Below, in pieces: positions 9,114 to 18,120 of a stretch of DNA of 64,000 bases (within the stretch, counting starts at the first letter, position 1; each line of letters opens with the position of its first letter). The notes under the pieces are model-generated. The model was not told the origin of the DNA. It was given only the letters and a program-made list of their open reading frames with translations, and searched no databases. Source of the DNA: Phycisphaeraceae bacterium (lineage in GTDB: Bacteria > Planctomycetota > Phycisphaerae > Phycisphaerales > Phycisphaeraceae); contig JAVKCD010000018.1 in assembly GCA_040222855.1 (NCBI GenBank), positions 310,001 to 374,000 of the forward strand, given 5' to 3'. Position numbers and translations under genes: made by a program.

Positions 9114-11192
9114 TCAGTTGGCTTCAACCAGCTCAACCCGGCTCTGCTCAACCACTTTCTCCTGCACATGAGAAGGCATCGGGTCGTAGTGACTCATCGA
9201 CATCGTGAAACTGCCCTGGCCCCCGGTCATGCTTCGCAGTTCACTCTGATAGCTGATGACTTCGGCCAATGGGACGGTCGCTGTGATGCGCATCAGCCCG
9301 GAACCCGCCATATCGGTCGCCGCAACACGCCCCCGCTTGCCCGAAAGATCACTCGTCACATCACCCATGTACTGCTCGGGCACCGTGACCTCGATCTCCA
9401 CCAAGGGCTCGAGCAGAACCGGACCCGCTTTCGAGATCGCATCGGCAAAGGCTCGTTTCCCCGCCGTGATGAACGCGACTTCCTTTGAATCTACGGCGTG
9501 ATGCTTGCCGTCATAAACACTGACCTTCATATCCTGCATCGGATAACCGGCAACAACCCCCTCGCTGAGCGCCTGCCTGATGCCCTTCTCGATCGCGGGC
9601 AGGAACTGATGGGGGATCGATCCGCCAAACGTCTCGTTGACGAACTCAAAGCCCGCCCCGCGATCAAGCGGTTCGACGCGCAAATACACCTCGCCGAACT
9701 GGCCGGCCCCGCCCGTCTGCTTCTTGTGCCGGTGATGCCCCTCGGCCTTGGTGCTGATGGTCTCCCGATACGCCACCCGCGGGACTTTCGTGTCCACCTC
9801 AACGTGGTACCGGTTCTTGAGCTCTTCAAGAACCACACGCAACTGCAGGTCGCCCAGCCCGTGGATCACGGTCTCGTGCGTGGTGGCATCCCGTGTGACC
9901 GTAAAAGTCGGGTCCTCCTCCTGGAGCTTGACCAACGCGTCAGCGATCTTCTGCTCGTCACCACGCTTCTTCGGGCTCACCGCCAGACTGGTCAGCGGCT
10001 CGGGGAAACGCAGCGGGCGCAGGCGAATCCGATCCTCATCGCGCGAGTCATGCAACACCGCATCGAAATGGATGTCCTCGACCTTCGCCACAGCGACCAG
10101 GTCGCCGGGGATCGCCTCATCGATCTCGACATGCTTGCTCCCCTGCACCCTCAGCAGGTGAGCGACCTTAAACGGCTTCTTACTCTCACCAGACTTCGAG
10201 TCGCCGATGAACAACTGGCTACGCGACGTCACGGTTCCCTGATGGACCCTGAACATGCAGATCTTGCCGACGAAAGAATCAATCCGCACCTGAAAAACGT
10301 GCGCTAGCACATGCTTGGATGGATCAGGGTCAGCGTGGACCTCATGCTCGGTGTCGCCACCCCGGATAAACGGCCTGGGATTGCCCTCCGCAGGGCTCGG
10401 GGCCAGTTTCTCGATGACCTCGACCAGTTGCTTAACGCCCACCGGGTTCTCGTGATCCTCATGCGGACGCGCCGCAACAAAGCAGACCGGGATCAGATGC
10501 CCTTCGCGGAGCGCTTCCTCGAAAGCCTCGTGCAACTGCTCGGGCTTCACATGCCCCTGCTCGAGATAGATCGCCATCAGGTCTTCGTCGATCTCCACCA
10601 CCTGATCGATGATCGCCGTGTGAGCCTCAGACACCGATCCAAAATCGCTCTCGCCCTCGGTGTTGAAGAAGCAGTCGATGACCGCCTTACCGCTTTGAGA
10701 TGGCAGGTTCACCGGCAGGCACTGCTTGCCAAACATCGCCCGAAGCTGCTCAAGCAGCTGCGGTAGGTTCGCTGCTGGGGCATCAATCTTGTTGACGATG
10801 ATCATCCGGCAGAGCTTGCGCTCCTCCGCCATCGCCATCAGCCGTCGGGACAATGACCCCACACCCTCGGCCGCATCAACGACCAGCGCTGCCGTGTCCG
10901 CGGCAGGAAACGCACTGATCGCTTGCCCCATGAAGTCCGGTGAACCGGGCGTATCGATCAGATTCAGGTGCACGCCGTGATGATCCGCAGACACCAGCGT
11001 CGCAAACAAGCTATGCCCGTGAGCCTTCTCTTCATCCGTAAAATCACTGGCCGTATTGCCGTCCTGAACCGTCCCGGCACGACCGATCGCACCCGCAGAA
11101 AAGAGAATCGCCTCGGCAAGCGTGGTCTTGCCCGAGCCCTGTTGCCCCAGCAACACAAGGTTCCTGATGTCCGCTGTCGTGTAGGCGCTCAT
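9114..11192 (-). CDS. Elongation factor G-like GTPase (EF-G2 type)
   Basis: 692 aa from ATG 11192, with AGGAG 6 nt upstream; a TTG six bases earlier is less likely. Five-domain EF-G layout. The G domain has P-loop GQQGSGKTTL, DTPG (in NLIDTPGSPDF) and NKID. Domain IV begins at YRETISTKAEGHHRHKKQTGGAGQFG and the C-terminus has GGQGSFTMSMSHYDPMPSHV. The P-loop GxxGSGKT in place of canonical AHIDAGKT, and the missing canonical start, place it with the EF-G2 paralogues (for example Thermus EF-G2), not the essential translocase. The role of EF-G2 is poorly known. It has no ribosomal-protein neighbours, unlike canonical fusA. Confidence 0.85.
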   Translation of the reverse strand: MSAYTTADIRNLVLLGQQGSGKTTLAEAILFSAGAIGRAGTVQDGNTASDFTDEEKAHGHSLFATLVSADHHGVHLNLIDTPGSPDFMGQAISAFPAADTAALVVDAAEGVGSLSRRLMAMAEERKLCRMIIVNKIDAPAANLPQLLEQLRAMFGKQCLPVNLPSQSGKAVIDCFFNTEGESDFGSVSEAHTAIIDQVVEIDEDLMAIYLEQGHVKPEQLHEAFEEALREGHLIPVCFVAARPHEDHENPVGVKQLVEVIEKLAPSPAEGNPRPFIRGGDTEHEVHADPDPSKHVLAHVFQVRIDSFVGKICMFRVHQGTVTSRSQLFIGDSKSGESKKPFKVAHLLRVQGSKHVEIDEAIPGDLVAVAKVEDIHFDAVLHDSRDEDRIRLRPLRFPEPLTSLAVSPKKRGDEQKIADALVKLQEEDPTFTVTRDATTHETVIHGLGDLQLRVVLEELKNRYHVEVDTKVPRVAYRETISTKAEGHHRHKKQTGGAGQFGEVYLRVEPLDRGAGFEFVNETFGGSIPHQFLPAIEKGIRQALSEGVVAGYPMQDMKVSVYDGKHHAVDSKEVAFITAGKRAFADAISKAGPVLLEPLVEIEVTVPEQYMGDVTSDLSGKRGRVAATDMAGSGLMRITATVPLAEVISYQSELRSMTGGQGSFTMSMSHYDPMPSHVQEKVVEQSRVELVEAN

Positions 11193-11350
11193 GCCCAACT
11201 CCTGATGTCATCGATTCAAAACGACATGATCATCAACGATCGACACAAAAAAAAATGATCGTTAAAGAATGAGTCTAGAGAGAGTGCGCCGCGAACGCTA
11301 GGGGTTATTGCACTGCGCACGCGAAAAAAATTCATCGCCGCGCAACGGCC

Positions 11351-12052
11351 TCAACCGCGTCGAAGGCTGTAGCGCACGATGCACACCAGCGCGATCACGC
11401 CATCCCACCACCCGATCTTCTTCCCAGCGCTGTACGAACGCGCGTCGTACGACACCGGGATTTCCACCACACGCACCCCCAGCTTCGCCAGCTTCGCCGT
11501 GATCTCGGGCTCAAAACCAAACCGATCTTCCTCGATGTCGATCGCCTTGAGCACCGACGTGCGAAACAGCTTGTAGCACGTCTCCATGTCCGTCAGACCA
11601 AGCCCAGTCAAGCAATTCGACGCCCACGTCAGCGTCCGATTGCCCATCGCGTGCCACCAGCCAAAAAATCCCGCGCCACCACCGGCCAGAAAACGAGACC
11701 CGTACACCACGTCCGCGCGACCTTCGAGAATCGGCTCAAGCAACCGCGCGTACTCGCTGGGGTCGTACTCTAGGTCCGCATCCTGAATGATCACGAAGTC
11801 GCCGGTCACCCGCGACAACCCCGTCCGGATCGCCGCCCCCTTGCCTCGGTTCACCGGATGACGATGCACCACACACCAACCCCGTGCCTCCAGATCATCG
11901 AGCACGCGCACCGAAAAATCCCCCGAGGCATCGTCCACCGCGATCACTTCACGCTCGACCTCCCCCAACTCAACCGCCCAGACGCGCGCGATCAACTCGC
12001 GCACCGTCTCCTCCTCATTGAACACCGGAATGATCACGCTCAGCTTGGGCAA
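11351..12052 (-). CDS. Family 2 glycosyltransferase (dolichol-phosphate mannosyltransferase-like)
   Basis: 233 aa GT-A fold enzyme. It starts [17 protein letters not shown]. The nucleotide-binding acidic motifs are [23 protein letters not shown] and [11 protein letters not shown] (the DAD/DxD metal site). [11 protein letters not shown] and [14 protein letters not shown] near residues 160-190 are typical of the DPM1/GtrB-like branch. No C-terminal transmembrane pair, so probably peripheral to the inner membrane. It would transfer a sugar from a nucleotide donor, often to a polyprenyl phosphate. Acceptor and sugar are unknown. It is divergent from the receiver/groESL genes. Confidence 0.87.
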   Translation of the reverse strand: MPKLSVIIPVFNEEETVRELIARVWAVELGEVEREVIAVDDASGDFSVRVLDDLEARGWCVVHRHPVNRGKGAAIRTGLSRVTGDFVIIQDADLEYDPSEYARLLEPILEGRADVVYGSRFLAGGGAGFFGWWHAMGNRTLTWASNCLTGLGLTDMETCYKLFRTSVLKAIDIEEDRFGFEPEITAKLAKLGVRVVEIPVSYDARSYSAGKKIGWWDGVIALVCIVRYSLRRG

Positions 12053-12325
12053 CGATCCCTACCTCTCGACGGACCCCAGCCGATCATCCCCGCCCCGCCG
12101 CCCCCGTCAACCGGTCCACCACCCGTCGCCACCCTCCATCCCGCACCCCCGCCGATCTGCCATTCCGACACCCCCGCCCTGCCCCCGCCACCTCACCCGG
12201 CAGACCTATCCTTATTAAGTGTGCCCCACACCAACCCTTGATATCACTCAAACTCATAAAAAATAAGCACTTACAATCCGACCGCCCCGCCGCTCGACTG
12301 GCACCGCCCTTGCATCCAGTCCCCC

Positions 12326-12817
12326 ATGCTCGGTCCCCAGCCACAACACGGCCGCTTCAACGTCCTCCTCGCCGAAGATCCCCAACGGGTTGACGCCGAC
12401 TGGGCCACCCCCCTCGGCCAACTCCTCGAACCCCAGGGCTTCGCGCCCTTCCATGCCAACTCCGGCCGCGACGCCCTCGACCTCGCCAACCAGCACCCCT
12501 TCCACGCCGCCCTCATCGACCTCGCCACCCCCCGCGAACCAGGTAAAAGACCCACAGGCGGAGCAGCCTCTCCCGAATCAGGCGGGCTCTGGCTCCTGGA
12601 AGTCCTCCACCGCATGCCCGAACCCCCACCCATCGTCGTCGTCAACAACCAGCGACTCGATGGCCCCGCATTCCAACGATACGTCGCCGCCGCCCTCCAG
12701 CTCGGCGCCTTCTCGGTCGTCAACTTCCCCATCCGCATCGAAACGCTCCTCGGCGTCATCCGCCGACTCGTCGATCGCCGCTACCAGGGCAACTGGCCCA
12801 CCGAGAACAACAACTGA
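12326..12817 (+). CDS. Degenerate response-regulator receiver domain protein
   Basis: 163 aa, a single receiver-like domain. The acidic pocket is kept (LLAEDP, E17/D18) and a candidate phosphoacceptor D65 sits in AALIDLATP. The conserved Thr/Ser of strand 4 is replaced (IVVVNNQR, N107/N108) and the invariant Lys of strand 5 is Asn (VVNFPI, N133), so classical phosphorylation switching is doubtful. An insertion of about 15 residues (EPGKRPTGGAASPES) follows strand 3. There is no output domain. It ends 57 bp before groES on the same strand, so co-transcription with the chaperonin operon is possible. No sensor kinase is nearby. It may be a stand-alone pseudo-receiver. Confidence 0.7.
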   Translation: MLGPQPQHGRFNVLLAEDPQRVDADWATPLGQLLEPQGFAPFHANSGRDALDLANQHPFHAALIDLATPREPGKRPTGGAASPESGGLWLLEVLHRMPEPPPIVVVNNQRLDGPAFQRYVAAALQLGAFSVVNFPIRIETLLGVIRRLVDRRYQGNWPTENNN

Positions 12818-12874
12818 CTTCAACCAACGTTTTTTCAATCCCAACAAGCACCCTTTTTCAATCGGAGAGTCCAC

Positions 12875-13162
12875 ATGAAAGTCCGTCCCCTAGGTGACAA
12901 GATCCTCGTCCAGCGCGTCGAAGCCGAAGAGAAGACCGCCTCCGGCATCTTCCTCCCCGAATCCGCCAAAGAAAAGCCCCAGCAGGCCAAAGTCATCCGC
13001 GTCGGCCCCGGCAAGGTCCTCGACAACGGCGACCGCTCCACCTTCCAGGTCAAAGAAGGCGACACCATCCTCCTCTCCAAATGGGGCGGAACCGAAATCA
13101 AGATCGACGGCGATGACTACCTCGTCATGGACGAGTCCGAAGTCCTTGCCATCGTCGAGTGA
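12875..13162 (+). CDS. groES: Co-chaperonin GroES
   Basis: 95 aa, standard GroES length. It starts MKVRPLGDKILVQRVEAEE and has the mobile-loop region TASGIFLPESAKEKPQ (residues about 19-34) that binds GroEL. The lid contains VIRVGPGKVLDNG and the C-terminal strand KWGGTEIKIDGDDYLVMDE. GGAGAG lies upstream of the ATG. It caps the GroEL cavity during ATP-driven folding in the cytosol. groEL follows after 90 bp. I see no CIRCE inverted repeat in the 57 bp upstream. Confidence 0.97.
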   Translation: MKVRPLGDKILVQRVEAEEKTASGIFLPESAKEKPQQAKVIRVGPGKVLDNGDRSTFQVKEGDTILLSKWGGTEIKIDGDDYLVMDESEVLAIVE

Positions 13163-13252
13163 GCCCAAAACTAACGACCCGTTCGTGATACGAGCCCCGT
13201 GGCGCAAGCCCGGGGTGCACAAAACAGAAACCAACCTTAAGGAGCAACCATC

Positions 13253-14887
13253 ATGGCTGCCAAGTCAATCAAGTTCGATAACGATGCCCGCGAGGCCATC
13301 CGTCGCGGCGTCGCCAAGCTCGCCCGCGCCGTCAAAGTCACCCTCGGCCCCTCAGGCCGCGTCGTGATCCTCGAAAAATCCTTCGGCTCACCCACCGTCA
13401 CCAAGGACGGCGTCACCGTCGCCAAGGAAATCACCATCGAAGACCCCATCGAAAACATCGGGGCACAGATGGTCAAGGAAGTCGCATCCAAGGCCTCCAA
13501 GGACGCTGGCGACGGAACCACCACCGCCACCGTCTACGCCGAGTCCATCTTCACCGAAGGACTCAAGAACATCACCGCCGGCGCCAACGCCAACCAGATC
13601 AAGCGCGGCGTCGACAAGGCCGTCGCCGCCATCGTCGCCGAACTCGCCAAGGCCTCCAAGAAGGTCACCTCCTCAGAGGAGATCGCTCAGGTCGGCACCT
13701 GCTCGGCCAACCAGGACGCCAACATCGGCAAGATCATCGCCGAGGCCATGGACAAGGTCGGCAAGGACGGCGTGATCACCGTCGAAGAAGGCTCCTCACT
13801 CGAAACCACCGTCGACCTCGTCGAAGGCATGCAGTTCGATAAGGGCTACCTCAGCCCCCACTTCGTCACCGACCAGGCCCGCATGGAAGCCGGCCTCGAA
13901 GACGCCTACGTCCTCATCCACGAGAAGAAAATCTCCTCGGCCAAGGACCTCGTCCCCATCCTCGGCAAGGTCGCCGAGTCCGGCAAGGCCCTGCTCATCG
14001 TCGCCGAAGACATCGACGGCGAAGCCCTCGCCACCCTCGTCGTCAACAAACTCCGCGGCATCCTCAAGGTCGTCGCCGTCAAGGCCCCAGGCTTTGGCGA
14101 CCGCCGCAAGGCCATGCTCGAAGACCTCGCCGTCCTCACAGGCGGCAAGGCCGTCATGGAAGAGCTCGGCATGGAACTCGAAAAACTCGAGCTCGCCGAC
14201 CTCGGCCGCGCCAAGAAGATCGTCATCGATAAGGACAACACCACCATCATCGAAGGCGCCGGCAAAGGCTCCGACATCAAGGGCCGCATCGAGAACATCA
14301 AGCGCCAGATCGAGAACACCACCTCCGACTACGACGCCGAGAGACTCCAGGAACGCCTCGCCAAGCTCGCCGGCGGAGTCGCCCAGGTCAACGTCGGCGC
14401 CGCGACCGAGTCCGAGATGAAAGAGAAGAAGGCCCGCGTCGAAGACGCCCTCCACGCCTGCCGAGCCGCCGTCGAAGAAGGCGTCCTCCCAGGCGGCGGA
14501 TCCGCCATCCTCCGTGCCCGCAAGGCCCTCGACAAGATCGAAGGTCTCGTCGGCGACGAAAAGGTCGGCGTCGAAATCATCCGTCGCGCCGTCGCCGCAC
14601 CCATCAAGCAGATCGCCCAGAACGCCGGCTACGACGGCTCGGTCGTCTGCAAGAACGTCGAAGACGCCAAGGGCAAGAACGACGGCTTCAACGCCATCAC
14701 CGGCGAATACACCGACCTCATCGCCGCCGGCGTCCTCGTCCCCGCCAAGGTCGAACGCGTCGCCCTCCAAAACGCCGCCTCCATCGCCGGCCTCCTCCTC
14801 ACCACCGATGCCGTCATCACCGAAATCAAAGAAAAGAAGAAAGCCCACGCCGGCGGCGGCATGGACGATATGGATATGGATTACTAA
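13253..14887 (+). CDS. groEL: Chaperonin GroEL (60 kDa)
   Basis: 544 aa with the full GroEL layout. Nucleotide-binding motif [13 protein letters not shown], then [15 protein letters not shown], and [14 protein letters not shown] containing the catalytic Asp. The apical domain follows, then [20 protein letters not shown]. The tail is a short Gly/Met/Asp type ([11 protein letters not shown]) rather than the long GGM repeat. The ATG has AAGGAG 8 nt upstream. Codon use is heavily C-ending, as in its neighbours groES and the methyltransferase, and unlike the AT-rich gene that follows. It forms the double-ring folding chamber with GroES. Confidence 0.98.
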   Translation: MAAKSIKFDNDAREAIRRGVAKLARAVKVTLGPSGRVVILEKSFGSPTVTKDGVTVAKEITIEDPIENIGAQMVKEVASKASKDAGDGTTTATVYAESIFTEGLKNITAGANANQIKRGVDKAVAAIVAELAKASKKVTSSEEIAQVGTCSANQDANIGKIIAEAMDKVGKDGVITVEEGSSLETTVDLVEGMQFDKGYLSPHFVTDQARMEAGLEDAYVLIHEKKISSAKDLVPILGKVAESGKALLIVAEDIDGEALATLVVNKLRGILKVVAVKAPGFGDRRKAMLEDLAVLTGGKAVMEELGMELEKLELADLGRAKKIVIDKDNTTIIEGAGKGSDIKGRIENIKRQIENTTSDYDAERLQERLAKLAGGVAQVNVGAATESEMKEKKARVEDALHACRAAVEEGVLPGGGSAILRARKALDKIEGLVGDEKVGVEIIRRAVAAPIKQIAQNAGYDGSVVCKNVEDAKGKNDGFNAITGEYTDLIAAGVLVPAKVERVALQNAASIAGLLLTTDAVITEIKEKKKAHAGGGMDDMDMDY

Positions 14888-14932
14888 AACATGCTTCCAT
14901 CTTCCGGGACGACAACCTAAAATCACACGAGG

Positions 14933-14957
14933 CGGGACCCCGAGAGGGGTCCCGTTT
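14933..14957 (+). terminator. Terminator of the groESL operon
   Basis: A perfect 9-bp stem CGGGACCCC/GGGGTCCCG with a GAGA loop, followed by TTTCTCATT. It lies 45 bp after the groEL stop and 18 bp before the start of the AT-rich SIR2-like gene. That gene therefore needs its own promoter or read-through. Confidence 0.8.
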
Positions 14958-14974
14958 CTCATTAGGAATGAGCA

Positions 14975-16120
14975 ATGAAAAACTCGCTACCACATGGCCT
15001 TGGCCGGACATGTATAGTTCTGGGTGCAGGAGCAACCAGAGGATCATCGCTTGCTAAAGGTGGCGCATTTCCGCTACCCCCTCTTGACAGTGATTTCTTC
15101 ACTCAAATACAGCGCATCAAAAACAGAAAATACCATATTTACATTAGTCGACTATTGAAGTACTGCTTTCTAGAGTTTGGGCCATCTTGGGAACTAAGTA
15201 TGGAAGGATTTTTTAATCACCTTTGGTACTCAAAGACTTTTCTTGGGCGACGAAAGATCTGGATCGGGGATCGACGCAAGAGATCTGGGCCGCTTCCCGA
15301 AACTAGAAGTCGTAAATACAAATACGTTGATGATGTATTTAGACAAGTCTTTCTTGGCGTACTAGAAGAATCACTTTTTGGGGAACACTCGGGGAATGTT
15401 TTTGATCAATCATGTATTTATCACAACGCTTTAGCAAGAAGCTTAGATCCGGATGATTCCATTATCAGCTTCAACTACGACTGCGTAGCTGACGTTAGCT
15501 TAGCGAACTATTGTCAAAGATGGAATCCACAAAAATCATATGGTTTTCAGCCATACGAAGACGAGAATGTGGATTATTGGAGACGCAGAGGCACTAGAAA
15601 CCTTTCAAGTCTTGTAAAACTTTATAAGTTGCATGGGTCAGTTAATTGGCAGCAAAAAGGCCAGTCTATTCGATTAACACAAAAACCGTATACTCGGATG
15701 AATTCTGACCGCGACTTCTTTATTGTACCGCCCGTGTTATCTAAAGAACTATGGATGAGTGATGAGCTGGAAAGCGTTTGGGGGCATGCAGCATCTTCTC
15801 TAGATAATGCCGCTTCTATAATTATCATAGGCTATTCTCTCCCAGAAGCAGATGCGTTAGCTACAGAGCTATTTCGCACACGTTCAAGGCGTGTCAACCG
15901 CCAAGATATTAAAAAACCCTCGCTGCGGTATTTAATTAGTGTAGATCCTATCAAAGCTATTAGAAAAAAGCATCGAGATATATTTCGATCTTCTCTATCC
16001 CAGCAAACACGCATACTTTCTTTTGATACATTGGAGGAGTTTTCTAAGTATCTTTTCAGTAAAGATCAGCAATTCCTGAATGATCTTGATCCGCCAACTA
16101 ATTATTTAAAGATAACATGA
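14975..16120 (+). CDS. SIR2-like domain protein, probably imported; possible anti-phage effector
   Basis: 381 aa. Motifs of the SIR2-like NAD-binding fold are in order: VLGAGATRGSSL (GAGAT at 17-21), DSIISFNYDC (NYD at 167-169), KLYKLHGSVNW (LHGS at 219-222) and IIIIGYSLPEADA (GYSLP at 286-290). In defence systems proteins of this group act as NADases, or sit beside nucleases, during phage infection. No nuclease, TIR or transmembrane part is visible and no partner gene is present. The DNA is strikingly AT-rich with A/T-ending codons, whereas both neighbours are C-rich. It lies between the groEL terminator and a methyltransferase whose start it overlaps by 4 nt. RBS AGGAATGA upstream. The defence role is inference. 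Confidence 0.75.
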   Translation: MKNSLPHGLGRTCIVLGAGATRGSSLAKGGAFPLPPLDSDFFTQIQRIKNRKYHIYISRLLKYCFLEFGPSWELSMEGFFNHLWYSKTFLGRRKIWIGDRRKRSGPLPETRSRKYKYVDDVFRQVFLGVLEESLFGEHSGNVFDQSCIYHNALARSLDPDDSIISFNYDCVADVSLANYCQRWNPQKSYGFQPYEDENVDYWRRRGTRNLSSLVKLYKLHGSVNWQQKGQSIRLTQKPYTRMNSDRDFFIVPPVLSKELWMSDELESVWGHAASSLDNAASIIIIGYSLPEADALATELFRTRSRRVNRQDIKKPSLRYLISVDPIKAIRKKHRDIFRSSLSQQTRILSFDTLEEFSKYLFSKDQQFLNDLDPPTNYLKIT

Positions 16121-16755
16121 CGTCACCCTCCCCCTTCTTCAACCGCATCGCCCACAAGTACGACGCCTCCGTCAAAAAAGGCCCCAACTACGCCGCACGC
16201 ATCCAGCGCTGCGCCCAGTGGCTCGGCCCCCACGCCAACGTCCTCGACGCCGGCTGCGCCTCCGCACACATCACCCTCGACCTCGCCCCCCACGTCGCCC
16301 ACATCCACGGCGTCGACATCGCCCAGACCCTCATCCAACTCGCTCAACAACGCGCAGCCCAGCAACGCATCAACAACGCCCGCTTCTCCCGCGCCAGCAT
16401 CGACGACCCCCAGTTCGACCACCTCGCCGGCACCTTTGACGCCGTGACCTGCTTCTCCCTCCTCCACCTCGTCGACGACCCCGCCGCCACCCTCCGCCGC
16501 TTCCACCACCTCCTCAAACCCAACGGACAGCTCATCCTCGAAGCCCCCTGCCTCGCCGACTTCTCCCTTCCCCTCCGCGCCCTGATCATCCCCCTCATGC
16601 AGTGGATCGGCAAGGCCCCGCCCCTGGTCTACTTCTCCGTCCCCCAACTCGAACAGATGACCCGCGACGCCGGCTTCGACCTCCTCGAATCCACCATCTA
16701 CAACCCCAAGTCCAGCCAGCAAGCCCTCCACGCCCGCAAACCCGCCACCCCTTGA
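16117..16755 (+). CDS. Class I SAM-dependent methyltransferase
   Basis: 212 aa. Rossmann-type motifs: VLDAGCASAHITLDLA (SAM-binding motif I, residues about 41-56), GVDIAQTLIQLAQQRA (motif II, acidic residue contacting the ribose) and FDAVTCFSLLHLVDDP (motif III/IV). Then LRRFHHLLKPNGQLILEAP follows, as in the UbiE/Methyltransf_11 group. The acceptor is unknown. The start overlaps the SIR2-like stop (ATGA), yet base composition switches at once from AT-rich to about two-thirds GC with C-ending codons. The upstream gene therefore looks like a late arrival that replaced the original 5' region. The RBS is weak (AAAGA). Confidence 0.8.
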   Translation: MTSPSPFFNRIAHKYDASVKKGPNYAARIQRCAQWLGPHANVLDAGCASAHITLDLAPHVAHIHGVDIAQTLIQLAQQRAAQQRINNARFSRASIDDPQFDHLAGTFDAVTCFSLLHLVDDPAATLRRFHHLLKPNGQLILEAPCLADFSLPLRALIIPLMQWIGKAPPLVYFSVPQLEQMTRDAGFDLLESTIYNPKSSQQALHARKPATP

Positions 16756-16782
16756 CCGACTCGGGCCCTTCCTCCGGCGCAG

Positions 16783-16886
16783 CCGGGTGCCACAGGGTAG
16801 TTCGCCGAAGGCGAATACCCTGTGCCGCCACCCTCTCCCAAACCCATCCCTCGAAACCACCGCACCCTGCATAGCCTTGGCGAAGC
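16783..16886. repeat. Dispersed 104-bp palindrome-bearing repeat, copy 1
   Basis: Nearly identical over 104 bp to 18846-18949 (about six mismatches by eye). It holds a long hairpin: CACAGGGTA + TTCGCC (16791-16806, one bulged G), loop GAA, then GGCGAA + TACCCTGTG (16810-16824). A conserved tail ends CATAGCCTTGGCGAAGC. Both copies sit in intergenic DNA just after plus-strand genes. The layout resembles REP/MITE-like elements. Confidence 0.8.
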
Positions 16887-16949
16887 AGGGCCAGCACACA
16901 ACCCAAGCGCGACGCGAGCCGCGGACGCAAGACCGCGGGCAACTCAAAT

Positions 16950-16973
16950 ACCCCCGGACCAGCAGGCCCGGGG
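16950..16973 (-). terminator. Hairpin at the end of the 120-aa hypothetical gene
   Basis: A 7-bp stem CCCCCGG/CCGGGGG with a 10-nt loop, 13 bp past the stop on the minus strand. The T-run is weak (TATTTG), so termination is likely but not certain. Confidence 0.5.
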
Positions 16974-16986
16974 GCACGTCATCACA

Positions 16987-17349
16987 TCACCTTGGATTCC
17001 CAAGCGCCATATACGCCGCCTTACCGAAGAACTCGGGCAGCAGCGCCAGCTGCACCCGACGCAGGTCCAGCACGTGCGCCTTGCCGACCGGGTCACGCAC
17101 CAGCACATAAGGCAGCGCCACCCGGCTGACCCGATACGGATAACCCGAGTTCTGCGCGATCGTGGTCACCCGATGCACCAGGGATTCGCGATCGAATCCC
17201 CGCTCAACCTCGATCCAGTCGTCAGGCGTCAGATACTCAGTCACCCGGCTCACCGTGACGTACTGATGCACCGCAACGTCCTCCGGAGCCAACGCCCTGG
17301 CGATCGTCAACAACTCATTCTCTTGGATCAGTTCCGTTTCCATAGCCAT
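16987..17349 (-). CDS. Conserved-looking hypothetical protein (120 aa)
   Basis: I do not recognise the family. It is a soluble mixed alpha/beta sequence with no signal peptide or membrane span. It begins with an acidic N-terminus (METELIQENELL), has a basic centre (DRESLVHRVTTIAQNSGYPYRVSRVALPYVLVRDP), and ends ALLPEFFGKAAYMALGNPR. Two in-frame ATGs lie 6 nt apart behind a G-rich stretch (GGGGGG), and the second has the better spacing. It is followed by a hairpin. The 372 bp upstream on the same strand hold no other gene that I can support, so it is probably transcribed alone. Confidence 0.6.
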   Translation of the reverse strand: MAMETELIQENELLTIARALAPEDVAVHQYVTVSRVTEYLTPDDWIEVERGFDRESLVHRVTTIAQNSGYPYRVSRVALPYVLVRDPVGKAHVLDLRRVQLALLPEFFGKAAYMALGNPR

Positions 17350-17659
17350 GCCCCCCTTTCATCACGGGGCCTACCGACCAACACCACGACGCGTCGCCAC
17401 CAGGCAACACGCCGAACGACCGCGCCACGATGGACGCCACGCCCTCCCCATCAACATGGAACGATGGCAGTCGCCAAACAGGAGGACCCTGCTCAGCCGG
17501 CGACGCAGCCCTCCGACCAGACCACGCCCCGCACGCCCGCCAGCGCTCCGAGGTATTCGAGTTGTCCAGTCATCTTCAGGGTCACGCATACGCCTTTCGC
17601 TAAGTGCGAACGAAGGAAGATACCGACTCAGAGATCAAGGTCAAGAGTTTTCCCAACAA
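17350..17659. other. Intergenic stretch with no supported gene
   Basis: GC-rich spacer between the 120-aa gene and the terminator of the lipoprotein gene. Open frames cross it on both strands, but their composition is arginine- and proline-rich, as expected of GC-rich noncoding DNA, and none has a convincing ribosome-binding site. I see no repeat or structured RNA. Confidence 0.5.
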
Positions 17660-17696
17660 AACAAAAGAAAAACCGCCCGGCGCTCACCGGGCGGTT
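17660..17696 (-). terminator. Rho-independent terminator of the lipoprotein gene
   Basis: Stem AACCGCCCGG/CCGGGCGGTT (17671-17696, perfect 10 bp, 6-nt loop), followed on the minus strand by TTTCTTTTG. It lies 25 bp after the lipoprotein stop codon. Confidence 0.85.
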
Positions 17697-17721
17697 ACTC
17701 AGAAATATCAGTTCGTCTCTC

Positions 17722-18120
17722 TCACCGTACAGACTGAGGCAACGGAACCACCACCGACTCCGGATCAAGCTTGTTGAAACCGCCACCCAGCACCCCGAGG
17801 AACGGCACCAGAATGATGAAACCACCCACAAGGTCCAGAATACCCGTCGTCGAAATCGTCTGACGAACCTGAGCAGTGCCCACTCGATCACCAAGCTTGG
17901 CCATGACCACATGCGATGATCGCTTACTTAACTCAACCGCCGCCGTACCGGTTCCCACAACACGATTGTCCACCACAATCTCAGCCCGCGGATCAGACGC
18001 CGTGATCTCAATCATCTGCATATCAGAAACAAACAGAGAGCAACCCAGCGATTGCACCAGCAGCGAGGCAGTGATCGCCGAAGTAACGATCCGCGAAGCC
18101 CGGGGCTTGATCCTCATCAT
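17722..18120 (-). CDS. Small lipoprotein with PEGA-like region and C-terminal hydrophobic segment
   Basis: 132 aa from ATG 18120 (AAGGAG 8 nt upstream). The N-terminus is a lipoprotein signal: basic MMRIKPRASR, hydrophobic SAITASLLVQ, lipobox SLGC. Residues about 45-85 (EIVVDNRVVGTGTAAVELSKRSSHVVMAKLGD) have the look of a PEGA-type beta domain. A strongly hydrophobic stretch (ILDLVGGFIILVPFLGVLGGGF) follows, which could span or dip into a membrane. Likely anchored in an envelope membrane facing the periplasm. Function unknown. It is divergent from the DoxX-like gene. Confidence 0.65.
   Translation of the reverse strand: MMRIKPRASRIVTSAITASLLVQSLGCSLFVSDMQMIEITASDPRAEIVVDNRVVGTGTAAVELSKRSSHVVMAKLGDRVGTAQVRQTISTTGILDLVGGFIILVPFLGVLGGGFNKLDPESVVVPLPQSVR

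Noticed and set aside
12818-12874. CIRCE (HrcA) element before groES
   Set aside because: The inverted repeat TTAGCACTC-N9-GAGTGCTAA is not present in this short spacer.
13796-14962. 388-codon minus-strand frame opposite groEL
   Set aside because: It is the antisense shadow of a C-rich, third-position-biased gene; its Val/Asp/Gly-rich composition and lack of a ribosome-binding site show it is not coding.
16123-16977. 284-codon minus-strand frame opposite the methyltransferase
   Set aside because: Gly/Val/Glu-rich antisense shadow caused by the extreme strand bias; the methyltransferase frame has recognisable motifs.
16822-17919. 365-codon plus-strand frame over the repeat and the 120-aa gene
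   Set aside because: It crosses a hairpin repeat and a terminator, is His/Pro/Arg-rich, and has no RBS.
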